Shown here piece after piece: positions 24,536-33,150 of a stretch of DNA of 64,000 bases; positions within the stretch are counted from its first letter, which is position 1; each line of letters begins with the position of its first letter. The stretch covers positions 1,922,001-1,986,000 of the forward strand of contig NZ_CP014989.1 in the NCBI RefSeq assembly GCF_001685415.1, given 5' to 3'. This DNA is from Serinicoccus hydrothermalis (GTDB lineage Bacteria > Actinomycetota > Actinomycetes > Actinomycetales > Dermatophilaceae). The translations under genes and the position numbers were made by a program. The notes beneath the pieces were generated by a model. It worked only from the letters and a program-made list of their open reading frames with translations. It was not told the DNA's origin and did not search any database.

Positions 24536-25825
24536 TCACTGCCCGGTGCCGATCGAGTCGGCCTGGGACTGCGCCGCCTGCAGCGCCTCCTCGCCGGACA
24601 GGCCCTGCTTGGCGACCTTCTCCATCTCCGCGTCGAAGGCCGCGGCGACCTGCTCCCACGTCGGGAAGGAGGGCGGGGCCTGGGCCGTGGTCAGCGCGTC
24701 GCCGAACTTGGCGAGCTTCTCGTCCTGGGTGAGCGCCTCGTCGTCCCACGCGGACTGGACCGAGGGCAGCGCGCTGGTCATGTCGTACCACTCGACCTGC
24801 GTCTCGGGCTGGGTCAGCCAGTCCACGAGGGCCCAGGCGGCGTCGCGGTTCTCGGTGTCCGCGAAGACGCCCAGGTTGGAGCCGCCGATGAACGAGCTGG
24901 ACTCCGCGCCGTCGGCGGCGGGGACCGGGGCGACGTCGTACATCTCGCCGAAGGCGTCCTCGCCGCCCTCGGCGGCGAAGTCCTCGACGAGGCTCATCAT
25001 CCACGGCCCGGAGATGAACATCGGGACGCTGCCGTCGGTGAAGGTCGCCTCGGTCTGCCCCTCGGGCGGGTTGGCGTCGGCGATCTCGTCGGTGAAGAAG
25101 CTGCCGAAGTAGTCCACGGCGGAGACCATCTGGGGGGTGTCGAGGGTGTAGGCGTCCTGCGTCGCCAGCTCGGCGCCGCCGGACCAGCCGAAGGGCACCA
25201 CGGTCTGCCAGGAGCCGGTCTGGCCCGGCTGCAGGCTGATGCCCCAGTCCACGCCCTCCTGCTCCTGCATCGCGGCGGCCATCTCGTGGAAGCCCGCCTG
25301 GTCGGTCGGCACCTCGTCGTAGCCGGCGGCCTCGGCGATGTCGGTGCGGTAGTAGACCATGCGGGTCTCGACGTACCAGGGGACGCCGTAGGAGGTGCCG
25401 TCCACCTCGGTGGTCCCCTGCGCGCCCTCGAAGAAGGCCGAGGAGTCGATCGAGCCGGGGGTCGGGTCCAGGGCGTCCATGCCCGCGAACTCGCCCATCC
25501 AGGTGGTGCCGATCATCGCGACGTCCGGGGTGGTGCCGGCGGTGATGGAGTTGACGAACTTCTCGTGGGCGGAGTCCCACGGCACCGGGGTGACGTTGAC
25601 GCTCACCTCGGGGTATGCCTCTTCGAAGCCCGCGACGAGGTCCGGCAGGGCCTCGCCCTCGGCCCCCATCGCCCAGACCTCGAGCTCGCCGGAGAGGTCC
25701 TCGGTCGAGACCGCCTCCCCGGTCTCCGGCGCGGCGTCGGCGCCGGACCCGCCCTCGTCGCGCCCGCAGGCGGACAGGGCCAGGGCGGTGGTCGTCAGGG
25801 CGATCAGCAGGGTGGGACGTCGCAC
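24536..25825 (-). CDS. Sugar ABC transporter substrate-binding lipoprotein
   Basis: A 429-residue extracellular family-1 solute-binding protein. The signal peptide ends in a lipobox LSAC (LLIALTTTALALSAC), so it is tethered to the membrane by a lipidated Cys. The mature protein has the two-lobe pattern (ELEVWAMGAEGEALPDLVAGF near the start). GTG 25825 is chosen for its GAGGAGA RBS and because the lipoprotein signal begins there. As first gene of the glycan operon it sets importer specificity, but the ligand cannot be read from sequence; an oligosaccharide released by the co-encoded enzymes is likely. Confidence 0.93.
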   Translation of the reverse strand: MRRPTLLIALTTTALALSACGRDEGGSGADAAPETGEAVSTEDLSGELEVWAMGAEGEALPDLVAGFEEAYPEVSVNVTPVPWDSAHEKFVNSITAGTTPDVAMIGTTWMGEFAGMDALDPTPGSIDSSAFFEGAQGTTEVDGTSYGVPWYVETRMVYYRTDIAEAAGYDEVPTDQAGFHEMAAAMQEQEGVDWGISLQPGQTGSWQTVVPFGWSGGAELATQDAYTLDTPQMVSAVDYFGSFFTDEIADANPPEGQTEATFTDGSVPMFISGPWMMSLVEDFAAEGGEDAFGEMYDVAPVPAADGAESSSFIGGSNLGVFADTENRDAAWALVDWLTQPETQVEWYDMTSALPSVQSAWDDEALTQDEKLAKFGDALTTAQAPPSFPTWEQVAAAFDAEMEKVAKQGLSGEEALQAAQSQADSIGTGQ

Positions 25826-25903
25826 GGAGGTCTCCTCATCTCTCGTGGTCGAGGCGATGAGGTGGCGGGCCGAGGTCGGCCACCGAAGATCACTCACCGC
25901 GTC

Positions 25904-25956
25904 GTAAGCGCTTACATCTCTCCAGTGAAGATACACGGGTCCCCACCGGGGCACAA
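25904..25956 (-). promoter_or_regulatory. Glycan operon promoter with LacI-type operator
   Basis: On the minus strand a -35 TTGTGC (25951-25956) and a -10 TATCTT (25928-25933) are separated by exactly 17 nt. Twelve nt downstream of the -10 is the perfect palindrome GTAAGCGCTTAC (25904-25915), of the shape bound by LacI-family repressors (central CpG, GTAAGCG half-site). Repression by the adjacent LacI protein is inferred from position. Confidence 0.8.
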
Positions 25957-25981
25957 GGGGTCGACGAGATCTCGTCCCGGT

Positions 25982-26992
25982 TCAGGGGCAGCCGCAGGAC
26001 TGCCGGATCACCGGGCTGGTGGGCAGCACGTGCTGCTCCGGCGCCGACGACCGGTCCTCGAGCAGCGCCCGCATGCGCACCGCCACCTGGCGGCCGAGCT
26101 CGCGGACCGGCTGGCTCACGGTCGTGAGCCCGGGGGTGACGTAGCGCGCGGCCATGACGTCGTCCCAGCCGGTGATGCTGACCTCCCCGGGCACGTCCAC
26201 GCCGGCCGCGAGCAGGTGCCGCATCACCGCGAGCGCCAGCTCGTCGTTGGCGCAGACCAGCCCGTCGGCCTCCAGCCCGCCCTCCAGCAGCAGGGAGGCG
26301 ACCCGCGGGCCCTCCTCCTCCCGGAAGATGGCCGCGACCGGCGGGGCGGCCTCGAGACCGGCGGCCTCGTGCGCGGCGACGAAACCGGCATACCGGTCCT
26401 CGACGTCGTCGGCGGTGTCCGGCGAGCCGACGAAGCGGAGCCGGCGTCGCCCGTGCACGTCCAGCAGGTGCGTCGTCAGCTCCTGGGCGCTGCGCACGTT
26501 CTCGGTCGCGAAGCTCTCGACCGACTCCTCGTGGCTGTTGGCCAGGGCCAGGACCGGCAGCTTGCCCCTGACCGAGGAGACGGTCGCGGAGGAGACCTGC
26601 ACCGCCCCCATGAGCACGATCCCGTCGACCCGCCCGGCGAGGCGCCGCACGAGCAGGTCCACGTCCTCCTTGCCGTCGGTGAGCAGGACCACCACGCTCG
26701 CCCCGCCCTCGGCGGCGCCCTGCTCGTAGCCGGTGAGGAGGTCGGCGTAGTAGGGCCCGCCCAGCTCGGGCAGCACGAGACCGTGCGCCTCGTGCGACTT
26801 CACGGCCAGCGAGCGGGCCGCGCCGTCCGGGACGTAGCCGAGCTCCTCGACGACCTGGAGGACCTTGTCGCGCGTCGCCGGCCGCACCTCGCCGGGGCGG
26901 CGGAGCACCCGGGAGACGGTGGCGATCGACACCTGTGCCCGGTCGGCGACCGAGTAGATGGTCGGGCGTCGCGTCCTGCCGTCCGAGCTCAT
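25982..26992 (-). CDS. LacI-family transcriptional regulator
   Basis: A 336-residue repressor. The N-terminal helix-turn-helix (TIYSVADRAQVSIATVSRVL, residues 11-30) and hinge (YVPDGAARSLA) are followed by a periplasmic-binding-type sugar sensor. Start ATG 26992 fits the family. It lies directly upstream of the binding-protein gene on the same strand, and a perfect operator-like palindrome is in that promoter. It therefore most likely represses glycan import and degradation until an inducer sugar binds. It ends in CGCP, an unusual Cys-containing tail of no known meaning. Confidence 0.93.
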   Translation of the reverse strand: MSSDGRTRRPTIYSVADRAQVSIATVSRVLRRPGEVRPATRDKVLQVVEELGYVPDGAARSLAVKSHEAHGLVLPELGGPYYADLLTGYEQGAAEGGASVVVLLTDGKEDVDLLVRRLAGRVDGIVLMGAVQVSSATVSSVRGKLPVLALANSHEESVESFATENVRSAQELTTHLLDVHGRRRLRFVGSPDTADDVEDRYAGFVAAHEAAGLEAAPPVAAIFREEEGPRVASLLLEGGLEADGLVCANDELALAVMRHLLAAGVDVPGEVSITGWDDVMAARYVTPGLTTVSQPVRELGRQVAVRMRALLEDRSSAPEQHVLPTSPVIRQSCGCP

Positions 26993-27035
26993 GACGGCCC
27001 TCCCCCTTCGTCGGTGATCACGGGAGAGGGGCACA

Positions 27036-28475
27036 CTACCGCGCCCCGTCAGGCTGCCGGACCAGCCGCGGCACGGGCTGGCTCGGGTGCGGCTCGTCCC
27101 CCAGCTCGGCCTGGGCACGCCACATCCTGGCCTCGAGGTCCTCGCGCACCGAGGCGTAGGACGGGTCGTCCGCGACGTTGCGCAGCTCCGCCGGGTCGGC
27201 GCGCAGGTCGTAGAGCTCCCACTCCGGGGGCCAGGGCTCCCCCGTGGTCCCGGGCAGGCCCAGCGGGTCGTTGTAGTAGTAGACGATCTTGTGCGTGGTG
27301 GTCCGGTAGCCGTAGTGCGCCGGGGCGTGGTGGCTGCCGTCCGCGTGCTCCCAGTAGCGGTAGTAGAGCCCCGGCGCCGGTGGCGGAGCCTCGCCGCCGG
27401 TGAGGTCGCGCCAGAAGCTGCGCCCCTGCATCCTCGGGTGCGCGGGCACCCCGCACGCCTCGAGCAGCGTCGGGGCCAGGTCGACGTTGGACACCAGGCC
27501 GTCGTGCACCGCGCCGGCCGGCACCGCGCGCGGGTAGGCGAGCAGCAGCGGCATACGGATCGACTCCTCGAACATGAGGCGCTTGTCGAACCACCCGTGG
27601 TCGCCGAGGAAGAAGCCCTGGTCCGAGCTGTAGACGACCACCGTGTCGTCCAGCTCGCCCCGGGCGGTGAGCGCCTCGGTCACGGTGCCGACGCTCTCGT
27701 CGACCGCCTGCACGCAGCGCAGGTAGTCCTCCATCCACCGCTGGTACCTCCACCGGGTGAGCTCCGCCCCGGTGAGACCCGCCGGCGGCTCCTCCTTGAG
27801 GTCCTCGGCGGTCAGGTGCTCGGCGACGCTCATCCACACCCGCTGCACCGCCTCGGAGCGGCCGACGTGCTCGTCCTCGAAGGTGTCCGGGAGCGGGACG
27901 GGGTCGGTGAAGAGGTCGGTATGCCTCGGCGCCGGGATCCACGGGCGGTGCGGCGCCTTGTGCCACAGCAGCAGGCACCAGGGGTCCTCGCCCTCGAGCG
28001 AGTCCAGCCAGCGCAGCGCCAGGTCGGTGAGGACGTCCGTGGCGTAGCCCGGCTCGGTCCGCGTGCCGTCCGCGCTGACGATCGTCGGGTCGACGTACTC
28101 CCCCTGGTCCACGAGGATCTCCCAGTGGTCGAAGCCGCGGGGCTGGTGCTCCGGCCCCTCGCCCAGGTGCCACTTCCCGACGATGCCGGTGCGGTAGCCC
28201 GCCTCCTGGAGCATCGAGACGAAGGTGGGCTGCCGGGGGTCGATGGGAGTCGAGAGCGTCCGCACTTCGTTGACGTGGCTGTGGGTGCCGGTGAGGATGC
28301 TCGCCCGGCTCGGGGTGCACAGCGAGTTGGTGACGAAGCAGCGGTCGAGGCGCGCCCCCCGCCCGGCGATCGCGTCGAGGTGCGGGGTGGTGTTGATGCG
28401 TGAGCCGTAGGCGCCGACCGCGTGCGCCGCGTGGTCGTCGCTGAGGACGAGCAGGATGTTGGGTCGCCGGGTCAT
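27036..28475 (-). CDS. Sulfatase, Cys-type (formylglycine)
   Basis: A 479-residue sulfatase releasing sulfate from an organic ester. The maturation motif C-T-P-S-R lies in SLCTPSRASILTG (Cys about residue 53), requiring a formylglycine-generating enzyme not seen here. Metal-binding residues appear in VLSDDHAAHAVG and YSSDQGFFLGDHGW. The C-terminus (WELYDLRADPAELRNVADD) matches iduronate/heparan-type sulfatases. No signal peptide is present, so it is probably cytoplasmic. It is encoded 17 nt downstream of fadD and just upstream of lacI. Proximity to glycoside hydrolases suggests desulfation of an imported sugar, but co-regulation is not demonstrated. Confidence 0.9.
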   Translation of the reverse strand: MTRRPNILLVLSDDHAAHAVGAYGSRINTTPHLDAIAGRGARLDRCFVTNSLCTPSRASILTGTHSHVNEVRTLSTPIDPRQPTFVSMLQEAGYRTGIVGKWHLGEGPEHQPRGFDHWEILVDQGEYVDPTIVSADGTRTEPGYATDVLTDLALRWLDSLEGEDPWCLLLWHKAPHRPWIPAPRHTDLFTDPVPLPDTFEDEHVGRSEAVQRVWMSVAEHLTAEDLKEEPPAGLTGAELTRWRYQRWMEDYLRCVQAVDESVGTVTEALTARGELDDTVVVYSSDQGFFLGDHGWFDKRLMFEESIRMPLLLAYPRAVPAGAVHDGLVSNVDLAPTLLEACGVPAHPRMQGRSFWRDLTGGEAPPPAPGLYYRYWEHADGSHHAPAHYGYRTTTHKIVYYYNDPLGLPGTTGEPWPPEWELYDLRADPAELRNVADDPSYASVREDLEARMWRAQAELGDEPHPSQPVPRLVRQPDGAR

Positions 28476-28492
28476 CGGGCTCCCTGCGCGGG

Positions 28493-30007
28493 TCAGCCCT
28501 CGCGCAGCTCCCGCTTGAGGATCTTGCCGGTGGCCCCCTTGGGCAGCTCCTCGATCATCGTCACGGTGCGGGGGTACTTGTAGGGCGCCACCTGGCTCTT
28601 GACGTGCTCGACCAGCTCGGCCTCGGTGGCCTCCGCGTCCGGCGCGAGCACGACGTAGGCCGCGACCTCCTCGCCGAGCTCGTCGTGCGGGACGCCGATG
28701 ACGGCGGCCTCGGCGACGGCCGGGTGCTCGTAGAGCAGCTCCTCGATCTCGCGCGGGTAGATGTTGAGCCCGCCGCGGATGATCATGTCCTTCTTGCGGT
28801 CGACGATGAAGTAGTAGCCGTCCTCGTCGACCCGCGCCAGGTCGCCGGAGTGGAACCAGCCGTCGTCGTCGATCGCCTCGGAGGTCGCGTCCGGGCGGTT
28901 CCAGTAGCCCTTCATGATGTTCTCGCCGCGGATGCAGATCTCCCCCACCGCGTCGGGGTCGCTCGCGTCGACGTCCGTTCCGTCTGGTCCGGCGAGCTTC
29001 ATCTCCACCCCCCGGATCGGTATGCCGATGGAGCCGGCCTTGCGCTCGGCGTCCGGGTGGTTGAAGGAGGCGACCGGCGAGGTCTCGGAGAGGCCGTAGC
29101 CCTCCAGGATGGTCGCCCCGAAGGTGTCCTCGAACTTCTTCATCACCTCCAGCGGCAGGCTCGCGCCGCCGGAGACCGCGGTGCGCAGCGTCGAGAGGTC
29201 CGGCGGGGTGTCGGCCAACGCGGCGGCGGCGAGCATGGCGCCGTACATCGTCGGGACGCCCTCGAAGACGGTGACGGCGTCGCGCTCGATGACCTGCAGC
29301 GCCTTGGCCGGGTCGAAGCGCGGGATCATCGTCAGGGCGGCGCCGGTCGCGAAGGCGGTGTTCATGCCGCAGGTCATGCCGAAGACGTGGAAGAGCGGCA
29401 GGCAGCCCATGACCACGTCCTCCTCGTCCAGGTGGAGCAGGGTCTCGGTCGTCGCGAGCTGGTTGGTCTGCAGGTTGTCGCAGGTCAGCTCGGCCTCCTT
29501 GGGGCGGCCGGTCGTCCCGGAGGTGTAGAGGATGACCGCGGTGTCACCGCCGTCGCGGGCGACGATCTCCTCGACCGGGTCGACCGCCTCCTCGCCGTGG
29601 ACGTAGGAGCTCAGCCCCTCGGGGCCGACGGTGAGCAGCTGCGTCCCCGTCGCCTCGGCGGCCGCCTGCGCGTCGTCCCCGGGCATCGCGACGAGCAGCT
29701 TGGCTCCCGAGTCCTCGAGGTAGAACTGGATCTCCCGCTTCTTGAAGAGCGGGTTCATCGGCACCACGACCGCCCCCAGCCGCAGCGTCGCGTAGTAGAG
29801 GACGGGGAAGGCCGGGACGTTGGGGAGCATCAGCGCGACCCGGTCACCCTCGTCGATCCCCTGGGCGCGCAACCAGCCGGCCAGGCGCGCGACCGACTCC
29901 TCGACGTCGGCATACGTGAGGACCATGTCGTCGAGAATCACCGCCCGCGCGTCGGGGTGGGCCTGCGCCGTGGCGGCGAGGTTGTGGGCGAGGTTGGCGC
30001 TGGTCAT
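28493..30007 (-). CDS. Long-chain fatty-acid--CoA ligase family protein
   Basis: A 504-residue AMP-forming acyl-CoA ligase. Visible motifs are the P-loop-like YTSGTTGRPKEAELT (about residue 160), GYGLSETSP, GWFHSGDLARVDEDGYY and the C-terminal catalytic Lys in LPKGATGKILKREL. In the P-loop the usual PKG is PKE, an uncommon change. The start is ATG 30007 with GGGAGG upstream; a much longer in-frame extension is non-coding. It probably activates fatty acids in the cytoplasm. The divergent neighbour is the WXG-like gene; there is no functional link to it. Confidence 0.9.
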   Translation of the reverse strand: MTSANLAHNLAATAQAHPDARAVILDDMVLTYADVEESVARLAGWLRAQGIDEGDRVALMLPNVPAFPVLYYATLRLGAVVVPMNPLFKKREIQFYLEDSGAKLLVAMPGDDAQAAAEATGTQLLTVGPEGLSSYVHGEEAVDPVEEIVARDGGDTAVILYTSGTTGRPKEAELTCDNLQTNQLATTETLLHLDEEDVVMGCLPLFHVFGMTCGMNTAFATGAALTMIPRFDPAKALQVIERDAVTVFEGVPTMYGAMLAAAALADTPPDLSTLRTAVSGGASLPLEVMKKFEDTFGATILEGYGLSETSPVASFNHPDAERKAGSIGIPIRGVEMKLAGPDGTDVDASDPDAVGEICIRGENIMKGYWNRPDATSEAIDDDGWFHSGDLARVDEDGYYFIVDRKKDMIIRGGLNIYPREIEELLYEHPAVAEAAVIGVPHDELGEEVAAYVVLAPDAEATEAELVEHVKSQVAPYKYPRTVTMIEELPKGATGKILKRELREG

Positions 30008-30095
30008 CGGTGACCTCCCTGCGAGCGGATGGGTGCCCCGATCCTGCCAAAGCTCGGGACGCCTCGCTACGCTGGCCGTCGCGGGTGGGAGGACC

Positions 30096-30359
30096 GTGCC
30101 CCAGATCGACATCGAGGCGACCCGCGCCGCGGCGCGCGCTCTGCGCGACGGCGGCGCGGCGCTGGAGGGTGCCACCGACGACGTCGCGGTCGCCGGGCTC
30201 GCGGGGGCGCTGCGCGGGTCGGCCACCGAGAGCGCGTTGGCGGACCTGCAGAGCACGGGCCGGCTGCGCCTGTCGGACGCCGGGCGGGAGCTCTCGACCC
30301 TGGCGGAGGGCATGGTGACCCTGGCCGACCACACCGCCGAGGCGACGGGCGAGCGATGA
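30096..30359 (+). CDS. Small WXG100-like helical protein
   Basis: An 87-residue protein predicted to be a helical hairpin with no signal peptide (EATRAAARALRDGGAAL, a Gly break, then SDAGRELSTLAEGMVTL). It has the size and shape of ESX/WXG100 or YbaB-like partner proteins but no WxG triplet itself. The start is GTG with GGGAGGA 3-9 nt upstream; TACGCT (30067-30072) may be its -10. It ends in an ATGA overlap with the large hydrolase whose N-terminus does carry a WxG. It is probably a co-secreted or chaperone-like partner, by analogy with type VII effectors. Confidence 0.78.
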   Translation: MPQIDIEATRAAARALRDGGAALEGATDDVAVAGLAGALRGSATESALADLQSTGRLRLSDAGRELSTLAEGMVTLADHTAEATGER

Positions 30360-32608
30360 GCCTGGACATCCCCGGCTGGATGACCGGTGACGCCGGCCCG
30401 GTGCGGACCGCCGCCCGGGGCCTGCGCTCCGCAGCAGGCGTCGTCGACGACGAGCGGGCGGGCCTGCGTCGCACGCTCGGGCAGGCGGCGACCGCCCTGG
30501 GATGGGAGGGCCAGATCACCGACCGGGCCGACGAGGCCGCGAACCCGGCGCAGGACGGCCTGCGGATCATGCAGGAGGACCTGCACGCCGCCGGCGGGGC
30601 CCTGGACGACCTGGCGGGCGCGCTGGAGGACCACGGTCCGACGCTGCGCGAGATCCAGAGCGACTGGGACGCCCTGCACGCCGACAAGCCGCGCACCGAG
30701 GTGACGTACTACACCGGCGAGGAGATCGGTACGGTCGACTGGGCGGAGGTGCGACGCCGGGAGGACGCGCTGCGCGACCGCGCCGAGCACCCGAAGGAGA
30801 TGCTGCGGACGGCCGACCGCGGTTGTCGCGACACCCTCGCCCAGGTCCGCTCCTCCCTGGCCGCCCTGGAGCCCGGCTCCTCCACCGCGAGCTTCACCCG
30901 TTCCCAGGCGCCCCAGGGGACCTGGCAGGTCTTCCGGGACCAGGGTCTGGTCAACACCGCCGCCGACGAGGCCCTGCTCGTCCGCATCGCCCGGGCGCAG
31001 GACCCGAACGCCGTGCGCGCCCTGCTCGACGAGCTCGACCAGCAACGGCTGGCCGGCTTCCTGCAGCGCAACCCGTACGTCATGGCGGCTCTGGCGACGG
31101 ACGACGAGCCGCGCAACGCCGACGACCCGGTGCTGTCGGGCCTGTGGGAGGCGATCGGCGAGCTCGAGGACGGCCAGATCACCGATCCCCGGTCGATCGA
31201 GGGCATCCGCGACTACTGGGCCGGGCTGAGCCCGCAGGAGCAGCAGCGGCTGCGGCTGCTCTACCCGACCCTGGTCGGGACCCTGGACGGCATACCGGTG
31301 GAGCACCGTGCCGCCGCCAACCGGCTGCTCGTGGAGAGCGCGATCGACGTCGAGCAGCAGCGGCTGGCGGTCCTGCAGTCGATGCCGGACAACGCGGCGA
31401 CCCGCGAGCAGGCTCTCGACGACCTGCCCGGGTGGTACCCCGACTGGCTGGGCGAGAAGATCCTCGAGGGTCTCATGCACGACGAGGCGCAGACACTGCT
31501 CCACGACTTCCGGCTGCGGGACCAGGAGGTGGAGCGCTCGCTGGCCAGGCTGGAGTTCTACGAGGGGCTGATGGAGCCTTTGGAGCGGCCCCGCTTCGCC
31601 GACGTGGAGGACGCCACTGGCACGGTGCTGCCCGCCGATGCGCGGGCGGTCCTGCTCTTCGACCCTCGTGGGGACGGCCGGTATGCCGAGTGGCACGGCG
31701 AGTTCGACAGTGACAACGTCGGCATCTTCGTGCCGGGCACGACGACCGACATGTCGAACATCGGGGGCTATGCGCAGCGGGTCGAACGTTGGGCGCGCGA
31801 GCCGAACACCAGTGGCGTGACCTGGATGGGGGTCGACCTGCCGAACTCCGTCGCCTCCGACGCCACCCAGACGCGGTACTCCGAGGACGGCGGTCAGGCG
31901 CTGCTGCGCTTCGTCGAGGGGCTGGGCATGTCGGAGCGGACCGTGACGGCGGTCGGCCACTCCGCCGGTGGCGGCATCGTCGGCTTCGCCGACGTCTACG
32001 GCCTCGATGTCGACCGGACGATGCTCGTCGCCCCGTCGGGCTCTGGCCTGGGTCTGCACCGGCCGCTTCCCTGGCCGCTGGCTCCCTGGGGCGCGCAACC
32101 CTCCACCCCCAACGAGTACCCGCCCCAGACGTGGGACGGCCACGACCGACAGGTCCAGCGCTTCACCCAGACCGCACCGGGCGACAGCATCGGGGTCGCC
32201 CAGGCCTCGGAGGACGTGCGGTGGTGGGTGGGCCTGCCCGAGGACTGGGGGCACGGCGACAACCCGAACACCTCGGACCAGTTCGTCCGGTTGGAGACCG
32301 GCCGCTGGACCGAGGGCGAGCACGCGGGGCAGCGGCTGGAGGGCTTCGACTCGCACGGCCAGGTGGTGACCCCCGGCACAGACGCGTGGGCGAACATCGT
32401 CGGCGTCATCACCGGCGGCGACGTCATCCCGTACCGCGAGGACGGCGACTGGATCGGACCGGACAACGTCTACGACGACCCGGACTACCCTGGCACCGAC
32501 CCCGTGCCCATCGATGATCTGGAGTCTCCGTGGCAGCAGTCCCAGCCCGAGATCATGGCACCCGGACCGCTGGACGGCAGTTTCGAGGACCGCGGGGAGC
32601 CGGCGTGA
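30356..32608 (+). CDS. WXG-headed DUF1023 alpha/beta hydrolase
   Basis: A 750-residue multidomain protein. Residues 1-110 are helical with a WEG triplet (ALGWEGQI) as in type VII secretion substrates. A long helical middle (about 120-430) follows. From about 440 comes a DUF1023 alpha/beta hydrolase: a GIFVPGTTTDMS oxyanion strand, the nucleophile Ser in AVGHSAGGGIVG and a candidate catalytic His in FDSHGQVVTPG. There is no Sec signal. The start overlaps the small upstream gene and the stop overlaps the lipoprotein gene, so all are coupled. It is best read as a secreted lipase/esterase effector; a housekeeping surface hydrolase is the alternative. Confidence 0.85.
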   Translation: MSLDIPGWMTGDAGPVRTAARGLRSAAGVVDDERAGLRRTLGQAATALGWEGQITDRADEAANPAQDGLRIMQEDLHAAGGALDDLAGALEDHGPTLREIQSDWDALHADKPRTEVTYYTGEEIGTVDWAEVRRREDALRDRAEHPKEMLRTADRGCRDTLAQVRSSLAALEPGSSTASFTRSQAPQGTWQVFRDQGLVNTAADEALLVRIARAQDPNAVRALLDELDQQRLAGFLQRNPYVMAALATDDEPRNADDPVLSGLWEAIGELEDGQITDPRSIEGIRDYWAGLSPQEQQRLRLLYPTLVGTLDGIPVEHRAAANRLLVESAIDVEQQRLAVLQSMPDNAATREQALDDLPGWYPDWLGEKILEGLMHDEAQTLLHDFRLRDQEVERSLARLEFYEGLMEPLERPRFADVEDATGTVLPADARAVLLFDPRGDGRYAEWHGEFDSDNVGIFVPGTTTDMSNIGGYAQRVERWAREPNTSGVTWMGVDLPNSVASDATQTRYSEDGGQALLRFVEGLGMSERTVTAVGHSAGGGIVGFADVYGLDVDRTMLVAPSGSGLGLHRPLPWPLAPWGAQPSTPNEYPPQTWDGHDRQVQRFTQTAPGDSIGVAQASEDVRWWVGLPEDWGHGDNPNTSDQFVRLETGRWTEGEHAGQRLEGFDSHGQVVTPGTDAWANIVGVITGGDVIPYREDGDWIGPDNVYDDPDYPGTDPVPIDDLESPWQQSQPEIMAPGPLDGSFEDRGEPA

Positions 32609-33150
32609 AGCCACTGCTCCCCGTGCTCGTGATCCTCACGGTGACTTTGCTCGGCTGTCAGGACGCCGAGCACGGGACCACCACGCCGAGCAGTGGACCC
32701 ACGACGGAGGGAACCAACGTGACCGGACGCGCCGACGAAGCAGCAGCACGCGAGCAGCAGCCCCGCGTGCGGGAGATCCTGCAGGACCTGTGGGACCAGT
32801 TCGACCTCGAGGACAAGCCACCGTTGGAGGACAAGCCCGGGGAGGGAGACCTCGTGGCCTGTTCCCTCGACACGACGGCTCAGATCACCTCATGGGCCGA
32901 GGGCGCACAGCTGCGGGTCTCGGAGGAGGAGAATCCCGAGCTGGAGGCCGAGCAGGCGGAGCTCGTGCGCGCCTGGCTGGACGACAACGGCTGGGAGCGC
33001 ATCGACAACCCCGCCCCCGAGACGAGCCCGGTGACCTATCACCGGAACGACGACGGGTTCAAGGTCACCGTCGCACCCCAGCTCGACGCCCGCGTCGACC
33101 TCGACGTCGAGTCGCCGTGCTTCGACGACCAGGGGCGCCAGGTGGGATGA
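32605..33150 (+). CDS. Lipoprotein, tandem copy 1 (candidate immunity protein)
   Basis: A 181-residue lipoprotein with signal peptide MKPLLPVLVILTVTLLGC (lipobox LLGC, read from a GTG start). The mature part is acidic, with the block AAAREQQPRVREILQDLWDQ shared almost unchanged with copy 2 and the ending DARVDLDVESPCFDDQGRQV. One conserved Cys pair remains (in the ACSLDT region and SPCFDD), able to form a disulfide. The GTGA overlap with the hydrolase gene shows coupling. I do not recognise the family. A cell-envelope lipoprotein fused into the operon of a secreted lipase suggests self-protection, by analogy with lipase-lipoprotein pairs of type VII systems. Confidence 0.85.
   Translation: MKPLLPVLVILTVTLLGCQDAEHGTTTPSSGPTTEGTNVTGRADEAAAREQQPRVREILQDLWDQFDLEDKPPLEDKPGEGDLVACSLDTTAQITSWAEGAQLRVSEEENPELEAEQAELVRAWLDDNGWERIDNPAPETSPVTYHRNDDGFKVTVAPQLDARVDLDVESPCFDDQGRQVG

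Noticed and set aside
22705-24732. 675-codon plus-strand frame antisense to the permeases
   Set aside because: Glu/Asp/Arg-rich antisense shadow; the minus strand encodes typical CUT1 permeases with EAA loops.
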